Of a stretch of 64,000 nt of DNA, positions 44,406 to 52,208 are shown one piece after another. The position numbers were made by a program, and so were the translations under genes. The number at the start of each line of letters is the position of its first letter. Position 1 is the first letter of the stretch. The notes beneath the pieces were generated by a model. The model made no database searches. It had not been told where the DNA came from and saw nothing but the letters and a program-made list of their open reading frames with translations. Source of the stretch: G963720515 sp963720515 (GTDB lineage: Bacteria > Actinomycetota > Thermoleophilia > Gaiellales > Gaiellaceae); the NCBI GenBank assembly GCA_963720515.1, contig OY970397.1, forward strand, positions 2,232,001-2,296,000. The letters are read 5' to 3'.

Positions 44406-45139
44406 CCGACGACGCGTCAAGCGGGATCGGCCGGGCGTATCCCGACCGCGTAGAGGTGCGCGGGCGCGACCTGACCGGCGACTTGATGGGCCGCCTCACC
44501 TTCACCGAGTACTTCCACCTGCTCCTGACCGGCGACGAGCCGTCCGAGGAGCAGCGCTTCTTCCTCGACCTGCTGCTCGTCTCGATCGCCGAGCACGGGA
44601 TGATGCCGACCAACGTCGCCGCGCGGATGACGCTCGCGGCCGACCCCGGGTCGCTCCAGGGCGCGGTCGCGGCGGGGATCCTCGGCGCGGGCCCGGTCGT
44701 CCTCGGCACCTCGGGTGAGTGCGCGCGGCTGCTTGCGGACACGCTCGCGTCCGGCCGCGATCCGGCCGAGGTCGTGGGCGAGATCCGCGCGGCCGGCGGC
44801 AAGATCCCCGGGTTCGGCCATCCGGTGCACAAGGAGGCCGACCCGCGTGCCGAGCGGATCCTCGCGCTCGCCGACGAGCGCGGCGTCTCGGGCGAGCACG
44901 TGACGCTTGCGCGGGCGTTCGGCGAGGCGGTCCCGCTCCCGATGAACGTGGCGATGCCGATGGCGGCGGTGCTGCTCGACCTCGGCTATCCGGCGTCCGC
45001 GGTGCAGGCGGTTCCGATCCTCGCGCGGACGGCGGGCCTGCTCGCCCATCTCGCGGAGGAGCGGGAGCGTCCGCTCGGCTTCCGCATGGCCGCGGCCGCC
45101 GACGAGGCCGTCGACTACGACCCCGATGCTCGATCCTGA
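44402..45139 (+). CDS. Citryl-CoA lyase/citrate-synthase-like protein (short)
   Basis: A 245-aa member of the citrate synthase superfamily. The active-site stretch GFGHPVHKEADPRAERI carries the key His, LMGRLTFTEYFHLLLTGDEP the substrate-binding face, and MNVAMPMAAVLLDLGYP the small domain. It lacks the N-terminal domain of full citrate synthase (about 370-430 aa), as in citryl-CoA lyase-type and unassigned members. Coupled to the MetE-like gene by ATGA and overlapping the CoA ligase by 14 bases. Confidence 0.85.
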   Translation: MTDDASSGIGRAYPDRVEVRGRDLTGDLMGRLTFTEYFHLLLTGDEPSEEQRFFLDLLLVSIAEHGMMPTNVAARMTLAADPGSLQGAVAAGILGAGPVVLGTSGECARLLADTLASGRDPAEVVGEIRAAGGKIPGFGHPVHKEADPRAERILALADERGVSGEHVTLARAFGEAVPLPMNVAMPMAAVLLDLGYPASAVQAVPILARTAGLLAHLAEERERPLGFRMAAAADEAVDYDPDARS

Positions 45140-46403
45140 GGTCGAGCGCCGGCCCTGGGCGGAGCAGCTCGCCCACGACGACGAGTGCTTCCGCGTCCAG
45201 CTCGCCTACCTGCGGGAGCGCTCGGCGTTCTACCGCGAGAAGCTCGCCGGCTCGACGGGGGCCGCGCTCGCGGACATCGCGGAGCTGCCGCTGACGGAGA
45301 AGTCCGAGCTCCGCGCGACGGTCACGCCAGAGAACCCGTTCGGCGCGCACCTCTGCGCCGAGCCCGGCGAGCTCGTCCGCATCTACTCGACGAGCGGCAC
45401 GACCGGCGCGCCGAGCTGGATCCCGCTCACCACCGGCGACCTCCACAACTGGGTGACGGGCTCGGCGCGGAGCTACGCGGCGTCCGGCGTCGCCGCCGGG
45501 CAGCGGATCGTCTCCACGTACAACGCGGGCCCCTTCGTCGCGGGCGCCGCGCTCGCCGCCTTCGACCGCATCGGCCTCACGCACATCCCGGTCGGCACGG
45601 GGAACACCGAGCGGCTCGTGCAGGCGATCGCGGCGCTCCGCCCCGGGGCCGCGGTGCTGACGCCGTCGTACGCGGCGCACCTCGCCGAGCGGTTCCCGGA
45701 GCTGCGCGACTCGTCGGTCGAGCGCGTCCTCGTCGCGGGCGAGCCGGGCGGCGGCGAGCCGGCGTTCCGCGCCGCGCTCGAGGAGGGCTGGGGCGCGAAG
45801 GTGACGGAGGCGATGGGGATCGGCGACATCGGCGTCTCGCTCTGGGGCGAGTGCGAGGAACAGGACGGCATGCACCTCGGCGCCCGCGGGTTCGTCCACG
45901 CGGAGCTCATCGACCCCGAGACCGGCGAGGCGCTCCCGCTGGAGGACGACGCGAGCGGCGAGCTCGTCCTCACGCACCTCCAGCACCGCGCCGCGCCGCT
46001 GCTCCGGTTCCGCACCCGCGACCACGTCGTCGTCAGGACGAGCCCGTGCCCCTGCGGCCGGACCGGCCCGCGGATCCGCTGCATCGGGCGGACCGACGAC
46101 ATGCTGATCGTGCGCGGCGTCAACGTCTTCCCTTCTGCGATCCGCGAGGTGGTGCAGGGATTCGCGCCGACGGTGAGCGGCCACATCCTCGTCCGGCCCA
46201 CGGCATCCGGCGTGAAGCAGGAGCCGCCCCTGCCCGTGACCGTCGAGCTCGGGCAAGAGGCGCCGGCCGAGGACGCGCTCGCCGAGGCGATCCGCGACCG
46301 GCTGCGCGAGGTCCTCGTCGTCCAGACCAGCGTCGAGCTCGTCCCATGGGGAACGCTGCGCCGGAGCGAGTACAAGTCGATGCTCGTGGAGCGGTCCGCG
46401 TGA
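45126..46403 (+). CDS. Phenylacetate-CoA ligase (PaaK)-like AMP-forming CoA ligase
   Basis: A 425-aa adenylate-forming enzyme. Motifs: P-loop IYSTSGTTGAPSWIPLTTGD, the later MGIGDIGVSLWGEC, GELVLTHLQHRAAPLLRFRT, CPCGRTGPRIRCIGRTDDML and the C-terminal GVNVFPSAIREVVQ. The CxCGR loop is a PaaK-family feature. It would activate an aryl or alkyl acid for the lyase upstream. Substrate is unknown. Confidence 0.9.
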   Translation: MLDPEVERRPWAEQLAHDDECFRVQLAYLRERSAFYREKLAGSTGAALADIAELPLTEKSELRATVTPENPFGAHLCAEPGELVRIYSTSGTTGAPSWIPLTTGDLHNWVTGSARSYAASGVAAGQRIVSTYNAGPFVAGAALAAFDRIGLTHIPVGTGNTERLVQAIAALRPGAAVLTPSYAAHLAERFPELRDSSVERVLVAGEPGGGEPAFRAALEEGWGAKVTEAMGIGDIGVSLWGECEEQDGMHLGARGFVHAELIDPETGEALPLEDDASGELVLTHLQHRAAPLLRFRTRDHVVVRTSPCPCGRTGPRIRCIGRTDDMLIVRGVNVFPSAIREVVQGFAPTVSGHILVRPTASGVKQEPPLPVTVELGQEAPAEDALAEAIRDRLREVLVVQTSVELVPWGTLRRSEYKSMLVERSA

Positions 46404-46837
46404 CCGAGCCGATCGTGGTCGTCCCCGAGCGCAAGTTCCAGGTGAACTTCCTCTGGGGCTTCCTGACGATCGTCACGGCCATCGTGCTGTGGCGCGCCTC
46501 CACCGGCATGGAGGGAACGGGGCGGATCGTCGCCCTGGTCATCATCAGCGCCTTCCTCCTGCTCTTCGCCTGGGCCTGGGTCTGGTTCGTGCGGCATCCC
46601 GCGCGCCTCGAGGTCACGCCCGAGGAGATCCGATTCCAGCACAGCGGGCAGAAGAAGTCCGCGACGCTCCCGCACACGGGCGCGCTCTACGTCAAGCGGA
46701 CCTTGATCGGCGGCAAGTACCCGAACGCCTTCCTCAAGGTCGAGGGCTCCGACGAGGCGATCGCGCTCGGCTCGTTCAGCCTCCGCGAGATCCGGGAGGC
46801 CGCGCACTCCTCCGGGTGGGAGTTCAAGGGCGGCTAG
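46400..46837 (+). CDS. Two-span membrane protein with PH-like domain
   Basis: 145 aa from GTG 46400, overlapping the CoA ligase stop (GTGA). Two N-terminal spans (FLWGFLTIVTAIVLWRAS, IVALVIISAFLLLFAWAW) precede a bacterial PH-like cytosolic domain (ARLEVTPEEIRFQHSGQKKS, LGSFSLREIREAAH). Role unknown; position suggests co-expression with the CoA ligase operon. Confidence 0.7.
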   Translation: MTEPIVVVPERKFQVNFLWGFLTIVTAIVLWRASTGMEGTGRIVALVIISAFLLLFAWAWVWFVRHPARLEVTPEEIRFQHSGQKKSATLPHTGALYVKRTLIGGKYPNAFLKVEGSDEAIALGSFSLREIREAAHSSGWEFKGG

Positions 46838-47344
46838 CGGCCGGGGTCGAGCGCGCGGAGGAGCTTCGGGCTGGCGCTCCAGCGCAGGTAGGCCGCGCCC
46901 GCCGCCGGCTCGCCCGTGAAGCCGAGCGCCACCACGCCGCCCTTCTTGAGGTCGAACGAGAGCACGTCCTCGCTGCCGCAGAGGAGGAGCGAGGCGAGCC
47001 GCGAGAGATGCGGGTCGTGGCCGACCACGGCGACCGACGAGCGCTCGCGCTCCTGCTCGAGGATGGGCAGCGTCTCGGTCGGAGCGCGCACGGCCTCGAG
47101 GGCCGCGCACTCCTGGGGTGCGGGCCAGCCGCACTCCAGGTGGAGGATCTCGGCCGTGTTCCATGCGCGCGTGTACGGGCTCGCGAGCACGAGGTCCACG
47201 GTCCGGGACGATGCGCTTGAGGCCGCGCGAGGCGCTGCGGAACTTCGCGATCCCCTCCTCGGTGAGCGCGCGCTTGGAGTCGTCGGGCCAGCGCTCGGGG
47301 TGGCGGTCGTCTGCGATCGCGTGACGCACGATGTAGAGGTCCAC
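46834..47344 (-). CDS. sixA: SixA-type phosphohistidine phosphatase, frameshifted
   Basis: About 169 aa histidine-phosphatase-superfamily protein. N-terminal catalytic VDLYIVRHAIADDRHPERWP, SKRALTEEGIAKFRSASRGL, then SPYTRAWNTAEIL and the second catalytic His in SSVAVVGHDPHLSRLA. An extra C in GGACCGTGG near 47213 interrupts the frame (repair: IVPDVDLVLASPYTR). GTG start. Divergent from a CYTH gene (19 bp), with which it may share a phosphate-related role. Confidence 0.85.
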
Positions 47345-47362
47345 GGGAGTAGATTCGCATTC

Positions 47363-47836
47363 GTGGCGCTCGAGATCGAGCGGAAGTTCCTCGTCGACCA
47401 CGTGCCGGCCGACCTCGCCTTCGACTCCGAGGACGCGATCGACCAGGGCTACCTCGTGCTCGGCGGCGAGGACGAGGTTCGGCTGCGCCGCCGTGGAGAC
47501 CGCCATCTCATCACCGTCAAGCGCGGCCACGGGGTCGAGCGCGAGGAGGTCGAGGTGCCGCTCGAGCAGGCGTCGTTCGAGGCGCTCTGGCCGCTCACCG
47601 AGGGCCGGCGCCTCGAGAAGACCCGCCGGACGGCCCCGCTCGGCGACCTCACGGCCGAGCTCGACGTCTACCGCGGACCGCTCGCGGGCCTCGCGACGGT
47701 CGAGATCGAGTTCCCCGACGCGGCCGCCGCAGACGCCTTCGAGCCGCCTCCGTGGTTCGGGCGCGAGCTGACCGGCGAGGAGCGCTATTCGAACCAGCGG
47801 CTCGCTCTCGACGGCTTACCGGCCGCGAGGAGTTAG
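47363..47836 (+). CDS. CYTH-domain protein (triphosphate tunnel fold)
   Basis: A 157-aa protein with the ExExK signature in VALEIERKFLVDHVP. The tunnel-lining basic residues appear in DEVRLRRRGDRHLITVKRG, EVEVPLEQASFEALW and the acidic strand TAELDVYRGPLAGLATVEIE. The CYTH family hydrolyses triphosphates (thiamine triphosphate, inorganic triphosphate) or makes cAMP; there is no CHAD domain. GTG start. Ten bases separate it from the next CYTH-like gene. Confidence 0.88.
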   Translation: MALEIERKFLVDHVPADLAFDSEDAIDQGYLVLGGEDEVRLRRRGDRHLITVKRGHGVEREEVEVPLEQASFEALWPLTEGRRLEKTRRTAPLGDLTAELDVYRGPLAGLATVEIEFPDAAAADAFEPPPWFGRELTGEERYSNQRLALDGLPAARS

Positions 47837-47845
47837 GATCGGCAC

Positions 47846-48631
47846 GTGGCAACCGCCGAATCCGCAGCGCCGCAGCTCTCCGAGGCGGAGCTCGCGGAGC
47901 TGTTCAAGCTCGTCGAGGGCGCGGACAGCGTGGAGCTCAAGCTCACGGTGCCGGACGAGCACCACCGCTCGACGGTCGTCGCGCTCGGGATGGACCCGCT
48001 CGAGGCCGAGCTTCGCCAGGTCTTCTTCTTCGACACACCCGACCTCCGCCTGAACCAGGCCGGCCTCGTGGTGCGCGCGAGGCGTGTCCAGCGGAAGGGC
48101 GACGACTCGGTGGTCAAGCTGCGGCCGGTCGTGCCGGGCGACCTTTCGAAGGACGTGCGGTCCTCGCCGAACATGGTCGTCGAGGTGGACGCGATGCCGG
48201 GCGGCTACGTCTGCTCGGCGTCGATGAAGAACGCGCTCGGGGCGAACGATGCCGTCAAGAAGGTCGCCGGCGGCAAGCGCCCGCACCGCAAGCTGTTCTC
48301 GAAGGAGCAGCGCGCGTTCTTCGAGGCGCACGCGCCCGAGGGGATCGCGCTCGACGACCTCGCGCTCCTCGGCCCGATCCTCGTCCTGAAGCTCAAGTTC
48401 AAGCCGGACGACTACAAGCAGAAGCTCGTCGCCGAGCTCTGGAACTACCCGGACTTCTCGCGGATCCTCGAGCTCTCGACGAAGTGCGCCCCGGCCGACA
48501 CCCAGCGCGTCTCGGACGAGGCCCGCGCCTTCCTGACCGGGCGCGGCGTCGACCTGTCGGGCGAGCAGCAGACGAAGACGAAGACCGCGCTCGACTTCTT
48601 CTCGCAGGGCCTCGTGTCTCCGGCCCCGTAG
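47846..48631 (+). CDS. Second CYTH-like protein
   Basis: 261 aa from GTG 47846. The start of the fold reads DSVELKLTVPDEHHRSTVVA, so the first Glu of ExExK is Ser here (SVELK). RQVFFFDTPDLRLNQAGLVV and ARRVQRKGDDSVVKLRPVVP match CYTH strands. A long C-terminal extension (FFEAHAPEGIALDDLALLGP, LKFKPDDYKQKLVAELWNYP) has unknown role. A divergent or inactive triphosphatase is possible. Tandem with the first CYTH gene. Confidence 0.78.
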   Translation: MATAESAAPQLSEAELAELFKLVEGADSVELKLTVPDEHHRSTVVALGMDPLEAELRQVFFFDTPDLRLNQAGLVVRARRVQRKGDDSVVKLRPVVPGDLSKDVRSSPNMVVEVDAMPGGYVCSASMKNALGANDAVKKVAGGKRPHRKLFSKEQRAFFEAHAPEGIALDDLALLGPILVLKLKFKPDDYKQKLVAELWNYPDFSRILELSTKCAPADTQRVSDEARAFLTGRGVDLSGEQQTKTKTALDFFSQGLVSPAP

Positions 48632-48666
48632 TCCGTGCGGCGAAGAACCCGTACTAGGAGGGAGTC

Positions 48667-49354
48667 ATGGCTGCGAACACGCTGAGCATCCTGAAGCCGA
48701 GCGTCAACAACCTGACCGCTCGCATCTTCGTCCGGGCCGCAGGGCTCGAGTACGAGGAGCTGGACGTCTGGGGGAAGAAGTCGACGCCGGAGTTCCTGGC
48801 CAAGGACCCGGCCGACCTGACGCCGCTGCTCGAGGAGGAGGGTCTCCCGAAGGGCTCGATCTGGGAGAGCTGCGCGATCATGGCCTACCTCTGCAACAAG
48901 CACGGCCTCGAGCAGTTCTATCCCGAGGATCCGGGCGAGCGGGCCATGGTGGACAGCGCGATGTTCTACCTGATCGGCACGTTCTATCCGCTGCTCGCGC
49001 GCGCCACGTACCCGACGCTCGGCTTCCCGCAGTACCCGGGCGAGGTGGCGCACGTCGGACGCCGACGACGCGGCCAAGGCGAAGGCCGCGAAGGAGGCCG
49101 AGGAGGCCCTCGCCGGCCCGCTCGAGGTGTTCAACACGTTCTTCCTCGACGGCCGGCCGTTCATCGGTGGCTCGCAGCCGTCGATCGCCGACATGCGCGT
49201 CGCGGCGACGTTCGAGTTCCTGCGCGCGATCGACTACGACTTCCCCCAGTGGGCCGAGGACTACCTGGACCGAATGGAGGAGACTCTGGGCGAGGCGTAC
49301 ACGGAGCCCGTCGCGGACGTGCGCGGCTACGTCGAGTACGTGAAGTCGCAGTAG
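48667..49354 (+). CDS. Glutathione S-transferase-like protein, frameshifted
   Basis: About 228 aa. The thioredoxin-like N-terminal domain (LSILKPSVNNLTARIFVRAA, TPLLEEEGLPKGSIWESCAI with the conserved ES pair) is followed by the all-helical domain (VDSAMFYLIGTFYPLLARAT, FFLDGRPFIGGSQPSIADMR). An extra G in GTCGGACG near 49063 is removed to give AHVDADDAAKAKAAKEAE. ATG after AGGAGGGAGTC. Actinobacteria lack glutathione in general, so the true thiol partner is uncertain. Confidence 0.85.
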
Positions 49355-50412
49355 CTACGCGCCGGCGATCCGCGCGCGCGCCATCTCGTCTGCGACCTCC
49401 GACGGAGGCCGGTTCTCCGCGTCTGCGCGCTCGAGGATCTCGAGGATCGTGTCGTACAGCCCCTCGATCTTCCGGATCGAGTCCTCGCGGTTCGGGGTCG
49501 TGAAGATCACGGTCGAGGAGCCCATGACGCCGCCCGCGTTCACGACGTAGTCCGGGACGTACGTGATGCCGCGGGCGCGGAGCTCGGCTCCGTGGCGCGG
49601 CTCCGCGAGCTGGTTGTTGGCGAGGCCCGAGACCGCCTTCGCCTGGATCGCCGGGATCGTCTCGTCGTTCAGCACCGCGCCGAGGGCGCACGGGGCGAAC
49701 ACGTCCACGTCGGCGGCGTGGATCGTCGCCGGGTCGACCGCAGTGGCGCCGTACGCCTCGACCACGGCCCAGACCGCCGCCTGGTTCACGTCGGCGACCG
49801 TGAGCTCGGCGCCGGCCTCGTGGAGACGGCGGCAGAGGTCGCTGCCCGTGTTTCCGAGCCCTTGCACCGCAACGCGGAGGCCCGAGACGTCGTCGCGCCC
49901 GAAGTCGTGCTTGGCCACCGCGCGGATTCCCGCGAAGCCGCCGAGCGCCGTGAAGTGCGACGGGTTGAAGCCGTCCGGGTACTGGCTCGCGCGCGTGAAG
50001 ACGTAGTCGCACTCCTCGGCGAGGATGTCCGCGTCTGCCGGTCCGATGCCGACGTCGATCGCCGTCCAGTAGCGGCCGCCGAGCGACTGGACGTGGCGCG
50101 AGAACGCGCGGAGCAGGTCGCCCTTCGCCGGGTCGGACGCGTCGGCCACGATCACGCCCTTGCCCCCGCCGAGCGGGAGCCCGGCGAGCGCGTTCTTGTA
50201 GCTCATCCCGCGCGCGAGGCGCAGCACGTCGGTCAGCGCGTCGTCGAGCGTCGCGTACGGATAGACGCGACAGCCGCCCGCGGCGGGGCCGAGGGCGGTC
50301 GAGTGGATCGCGATGATCCCGCGCAGCCCCGTGGCCGCGTCGTGGCAGAAGAGGACCTGCTCGTGGTGGTCGAACTCGGGGTGGTCGAAGACGGCGATGG
50401 CGGGATTCTCAC
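49355..50412 (-). CDS. Leu/Phe/Glu/Val-type amino-acid dehydrogenase, start frameshifted
   Basis: About 352 aa NAD-dependent oxidative deaminase: FDHPEFDHHEQVLFCHDAAT, GPAAGGCRVYPYATLDDALT, the catalytic Lys stretch SYKNALAGLPLGGGKGVIVA, and the Rossmann motif VAVQGLGNTGSDLCRRL. The length and the AGLPLGGGKG motif fit leucine dehydrogenase rather than hexameric glutamate dehydrogenase. GTG 50412 joins the frame if one C is removed near 50404 (VRIPAIAVFDHPEF); otherwise only CTG 50437 is available. Its stop abuts the GST stop (TAGCTA). Confidence 0.88.
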
Positions 50413-50450
50413 CCGGCGAACGGCCGACGTGCCGCAGCGCGGGGCGAAGA

Positions 50451-50708
50451 TCAGAACGAGCGGCCGCCGCGGCCGTGGCGGATCCGAGCGCGGCGCGGGT
50501 CGGGCGCCGGGAGGTACGCGACGTTCACGGCATGGGCGTCCCCGTTCTCGCCCTGCCGCTCGAAGCTCACCGGCCGTCCCTTGCAGCGTGGCTCGCCCTC
50601 GTGGCCCGGCAGGAACCCGCTTTCGGTGACGTAGAGCTTCTCGTCGGCGTCCGTGTGGATGTAGCCGTAACCCTTCTCGACGTTGAACCAGAGCATTGTT
50701 CCGTGCAT
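50451..50708 (-). CDS. Cold-shock-domain variant protein
   Basis: 85 aa starting MHGTMLWFNVEKGYGYIHTD, i.e. an OB-fold with the RNP1-like KGYGYIHTD. The RNP2 FVHHS is replaced by LYVTESGF, and the C terminus is an Arg-rich tail (PRRARIRHGRGGRSF). RNA binding is plausible but less canonical than for the CspA at 51549. SD AGGAGGGAGCTCC. Confidence 0.8.
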   Translation of the reverse strand: MHGTMLWFNVEKGYGYIHTDADEKLYVTESGFLPGHEGEPRCKGRPVSFERQGENGDAHAVNVAYLPAPDPRRARIRHGRGGRSF

Positions 50709-50734
50709 GGAGCTCCCTCCTGTCGGGATGGCCG

Positions 50735-51391
50735 TCATCCGACGCGGACGACGAAGAAGGCGATCGCGACGTACTGGCAGGCGAGCGCGACCAGGGTGAG
50801 CGCGTGGAAGACCTCGTGGTAGCCGAACACGGCCGGGATCGGATCCGGCTTGCGGCGCGCGTAGACGACGGCGCCCACCGTGTAGGCGATGCCGCCCGCC
50901 GCGAGGAGCGCGACGGCCGTGGGGCCGGCGGTGTCCGCGAGCTGGGGGACCGCGGCGATCCCGACCCAGCCGAGCGCGATCGCGAGGATGACCGTGAGCG
51001 GCCTGGGCGCGTGGACCCAGCAGATCTTGGTGAGGATCGCCGCTCCCGCCCCGATCCAGACGATGCCGAGTACGACCCACTGTGTCGTCCCGTGCAGGCA
51101 CAGGAGCCCGATCGGCGTGTATGTCCCGGCGATCAGGAGGTAGATGCCCGCGTGATCCACGCGCCGCATCCGGAGCCGGGCCCGCGGGCTCCAGGTGACC
51201 CGGTGATACAGCGTGCTCGCGGCGAGCATCGCGGCGGCCGAGCCGGCGAACGCCGCGGCGGCGACCAGGCGCAGGCCGTCCACCGTGGCGAGGAACACGG
51301 CGCCGACAGCGATCGCCACCACGAAGCCCACTCCGTGCAGGGTTCCGCGCATGCGCGGCCGGGCCTCATACGGCGTTGCGAGTTCGGCCAC
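50735..51391 (-). CDS. Hemolysin III/PAQR-family membrane protein
   Basis: 218 aa with seven spans, GTG 51391 after GAGAGGAGACT. Motifs of the family: GTLHGVGFVVAIAVG, AASTLYHRV, RVDHAGIYLLIAGTYTPIG and FGYHEVFHALTLVA, which supply the conserved His/Asp zinc-like site. Bacterial members are of uncertain role despite the hemolysin name. The 157 bp between it and cspA should hold both promoters. Confidence 0.9.
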   Translation of the reverse strand: MAELATPYEARPRMRGTLHGVGFVVAIAVGAVFLATVDGLRLVAAAAFAGSAAAMLAASTLYHRVTWSPRARLRMRRVDHAGIYLLIAGTYTPIGLLCLHGTTQWVVLGIVWIGAGAAILTKICWVHAPRPLTVILAIALGWVGIAAVPQLADTAGPTAVALLAAGGIAYTVGAVVYARRKPDPIPAVFGYHEVFHALTLVALACQYVAIAFFVVRVG

Positions 51392-51548
51392 AGTCTCCTC
51401 TCCGCGAGCCGCTCCAAGCGGCGGTCCTCCCCGACACCCAGTGTCGCACAGATTTGGCTGGTACCCTTGCTTCACTACCGAGCGAGTACCGGATGCGCGC
51501 CACTGTGCCTCCTCTGCCCGTTCCTGAGCAGTACAAGGAGGTGTTTCT

Positions 51549-51755
51549 ATGGCAACCGGAACCGTCAAGTGGTTCAACGCCGACAAGGGGTATGGGTTCA
51601 TCACCCCCGACGACGGCGGCAAGGATCTGTTCGTCCACCACAGTTCGATCGTCGGCGAGGGCTACAAGTCGCTCGACGAGAACGCGAAGGTCTCGTTCGA
51701 GCCCGGCGAGAGCGACAAGGGCCCCGAGGCCAAGAGCGTCCAGCTCGCGTCCTAG
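51549..51755 (+). CDS. csp: Cold-shock protein CspA-type
   Basis: 68-aa OB-fold RNA chaperone. Canonical RNP1 ADKGYGFITPDD and RNP2 KDLFVHHSSI are both present, and the start MATGTVKWFNADKG is typical. Strong SD AAGGAGG six bases before ATG. The long leader (about 150 bases) may hold the usual cold-shock regulatory fold, but I cannot show it. A strong hairpin with a U-rich tail follows. Confidence 0.96.
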   Translation: MATGTVKWFNADKGYGFITPDDGGKDLFVHHSSIVGEGYKSLDENAKVSFEPGESDKGPEAKSVQLAS

Positions 51756-51766
51756 TAGGACTGCAC

Positions 51767-51814
51767 CGCGGCCGGCGGAGGTCCGTGAGGACCCCGCCGG
51801 CCGCGATTCTTTTC
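51767..51814 (+). terminator. Intrinsic terminator after cspA
   Basis: CGCGGCCGGCGGAGGTCC pairs with GGACCCCGCCGGCCGCG around GTGA, followed by ATTCTTTT. The stem of about 17 pairs plus a T-rich tail makes it the most convincing intrinsic terminator of the window. Confidence 0.88.
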
Positions 51815-51825
51815 AGTGACCCCGG

Positions 51826-52194
51826 TTACCCGGTCGGCGCGGGCGCCGACGGGTCGTTCTGCCACACGCCGAACTCGTTCCCGTGCGGGTCCTTGCAGAC
51901 GGAGAACCAGCCCATGGAGGGCACCGCCATCGCATCCTCGGCCTCGCCGCCGAGCTCGCGCACCTTCGCGGCGCCGGCGTTGATGTCGTCGACGTCGAAG
52001 TAGACGCGCGTGCCCTTCTTGCCGGGCTCCATGTTCGTGATCGCCGCGCCCTGGTTCTCGGCGAGCCGGGCCATGTGGTACTCGGACGGGCCGGGGTAGC
52101 TCTCGAACTGCCACCCGAAGAGCGAGCCCCAGAACGCACGCCCCTTCTCGGTGTCGTCCGCGGGGATCTCGATGTGCACCATCTGTCCAGGCAT
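51826..52194 (-). CDS. VOC/glyoxalase-family protein
   Basis: 122 aa: MVHIEIPADDTEKGRAFWGS, FGWQFESYPGPSEYHMARL, TRVYFDVDDINAGAAKVREL and the final CKDPHGNEFGVWQ. Metal ligands may be His in MVHIE and Glu in GNEFG. Substrate unknown. 14 bp downstream of the MMPL transporter gene. Confidence 0.85.
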   Translation of the reverse strand: MPGQMVHIEIPADDTEKGRAFWGSLFGWQFESYPGPSEYHMARLAENQGAAITNMEPGKKGTRVYFDVDDINAGAAKVRELGGEAEDAMAVPSMGWFSVCKDPHGNEFGVWQNDPSAPAPTG

Positions 52195-52208
52195 GTCGCT
52201 CCTTTCGG

